From positions 5,208,001 through 5,272,000 of the forward strand of contig CM066287.1 of NCBI GenBank assembly GCA_033816765.1: a DNA stretch of 64,000 bases, given 5' to 3'. The first letter of the stretch is position 1, and the number at the start of each line of letters is the position of its first letter. A program made the position numbers and the translations under genes. The stretch comes from Nothopassalora personata (Eukaryota > Ascomycota > Dothideomycetes > Mycosphaerellales > Mycosphaerellaceae). Under the pieces are notes generated by a model that worked only from the letters and a program-made list of their open reading frames with translations, was not told the origin of the DNA and did no database searches. Below, piece by piece: positions 63,080 through 64,000 of this stretch.

Positions 63080-64000
63080 ATCTCTGTGCATGCAAAGAGA
63101 GCACAGGCGGTATTAGTGATGTGGCAACTGTAGCATCATGGTGGGCAACCTTGCAGAGATCTGGTGGCATGCACTGCCCCTTGTTGAACCATTCACTTCG
63201 CGGCGAGAAATTACTCCAAGGGGTCCACTCGCATTAGCGTGAACGGGATGTACGCCCAGTCCTAGCAGCCGCAGGGCTTCTTAACACTGCATTGTCCTCG
63301 CCAGTAGGCCCTTCCTCTGTTGCATCCAGGCGACCATTCAATCAAGACTCGCCAACGCCACTGATCGTTGAAGAACCCTCCCCCATCCGCTGTTGATCGA
63401 AGCTGGCAGAGCCAAAGACGCATTGAACGCTTGGCGAAGCGAGTTGAAACTCATCCAGAACGCATATTGTGCACAGCTTGCATGGTACCTTGCAATGTAC
63501 GCAATTTCAGAGCGGGCAGATTTCGACGCCATGCTTTTACGGGGACATACTGAGGTCTTTGAAGACAACGTGGCTGAAGCGACGCAGCACAGCACATAGA
63601 GCAAGCGGATCAACGCCACCAGCAGGCCATCAAAGACCTAGAAGCCAGTAATCTCATAATGCCTCCAAGTCCAGTCGAAGTCGAAGCACCACCATCCAAT
63701 TGAAAGAGGTCAGATCGAAAGCGAATCTGAAGATGGGCGCGCAGTGTAGCCAGGGGCAAAAGTAGGACTCCGCAAAACCACAGTCCAGTATCGTCCTCGC
63801 AGAGTCCACCGACGTGACATCTCGATTGGCAAAGCGGTAACACAATCCCATCAGCCGATAACCCAACCCGAAGTCACCTACGGCAACTGGCGAAACTGCA
63901 GACCGAGACCAGGGAAGAGCTCGTAACGCAAGCTGCGCCTAAGGCATAAAGTTTGGCAAGGTCGTGTCGAGAAAGCGTCCAGATGATCACCGTCGTTTTC
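63080..64000. other. Window end without a clear gene
   Basis: About 900 bp. Apart from the fragment listed separately, frames are short and domain-free. Any gene that continues past 64,000 cannot be judged. Confidence 0.35.
63390..63703 (+). pseudogene. Possible gene fragment, two frames
   Basis: A frame ending at 63599 reads as an Ala-rich helical segment (AGRAKDALNAWRSELKLIQN). A second frame reads on from near 63,585 (EQADQRHQQAIKDLEASN) to a TGA at 63703. The two look like parts of one protein, but the frame change has no convincing intron, and there is no clear ATG start. Unrecognised; may be decayed. Confidence 0.25.

Noticed and set aside
1..64000. CRISPR arrays, bacterial operons, ribosome binding sites
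   Set aside because: The DNA is fungal nuclear; no regularly spaced short repeats were seen.

Overview
The window is nuclear DNA of a filamentous ascomycete, most likely a Dothideomycete of the Mycosphaerella group. Genes are compact, with few introns of about 45-90 bp (GT...AG, CTAAC/CTGAC branch sites). They encode fungal-specific proteins (Tco89, Prm10/ThrE, DUF7918, SUR7/PalI) beside general eukaryotic ones. A large repeat island shows the mark of repeat-induced point mutation (RIP). Species cannot be named from the sequence alone.

Left arm (1-12.2 kb): a Prm10/ThrE-type membrane transporter, a BYE1-like PHD/TFIIS-M/SPOC transcription factor, a ZNF830-like zinc-finger protein, a spliced mitochondrial SMP-domain protein, and a spliced 78-residue zinc-ribbon-like protein. 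About 2.3 kb between the last two holds nothing recognisable.

Repeat island (about 12.94-22.10 kb): AT-rich, almost free of CpA/TpG, and interrupted at 14,419-21,385 by a RIP-mutated Ty3/Gypsy chromovirus on the minus strand. Its limits are exact: two 198-bp LTRs, 5-bp target duplication ACTAG, polypurine tract, and remnants of gag zinc knuckle, protease, RT, integrase and chromodomain. Between pol and the 3' LTR, on the opposite strand, lies what reads as a separate intron-containing gene of unknown function. This is the most unusual object in the window.

Right arm (23.5-64 kb): phosphatidylinositol-specific phospholipase C (six exons), a tiny cupin with a 7-nt microexon, a proline-rich CxxC protein, a SUR7/PalI gene that lacks its extracellular loop and is frameshifted, HBS1, a small GPI-type wall protein, TCO89, a 1570-residue ankyrin/RCC1/BTB/BTB protein resembling IBTK, a kinase-like protein without catalytic residues, a single-pass membrane protein, AMP deaminase, a DUF7918 protein with a tryptophan-dotted tail, ATP synthase subunit e, dynein intermediate chain, and a threonine aldolase. 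There is no metabolic cluster. Shared themes are signalling and translation quality control (PLC, TORC1, HBS1) and housekeeping.

Limits: splice sites were read by eye. Many open frames begin with GTG or TTG, so starts were moved to the first sensible ATG. No homology search was possible; family names rest on motif recognition.
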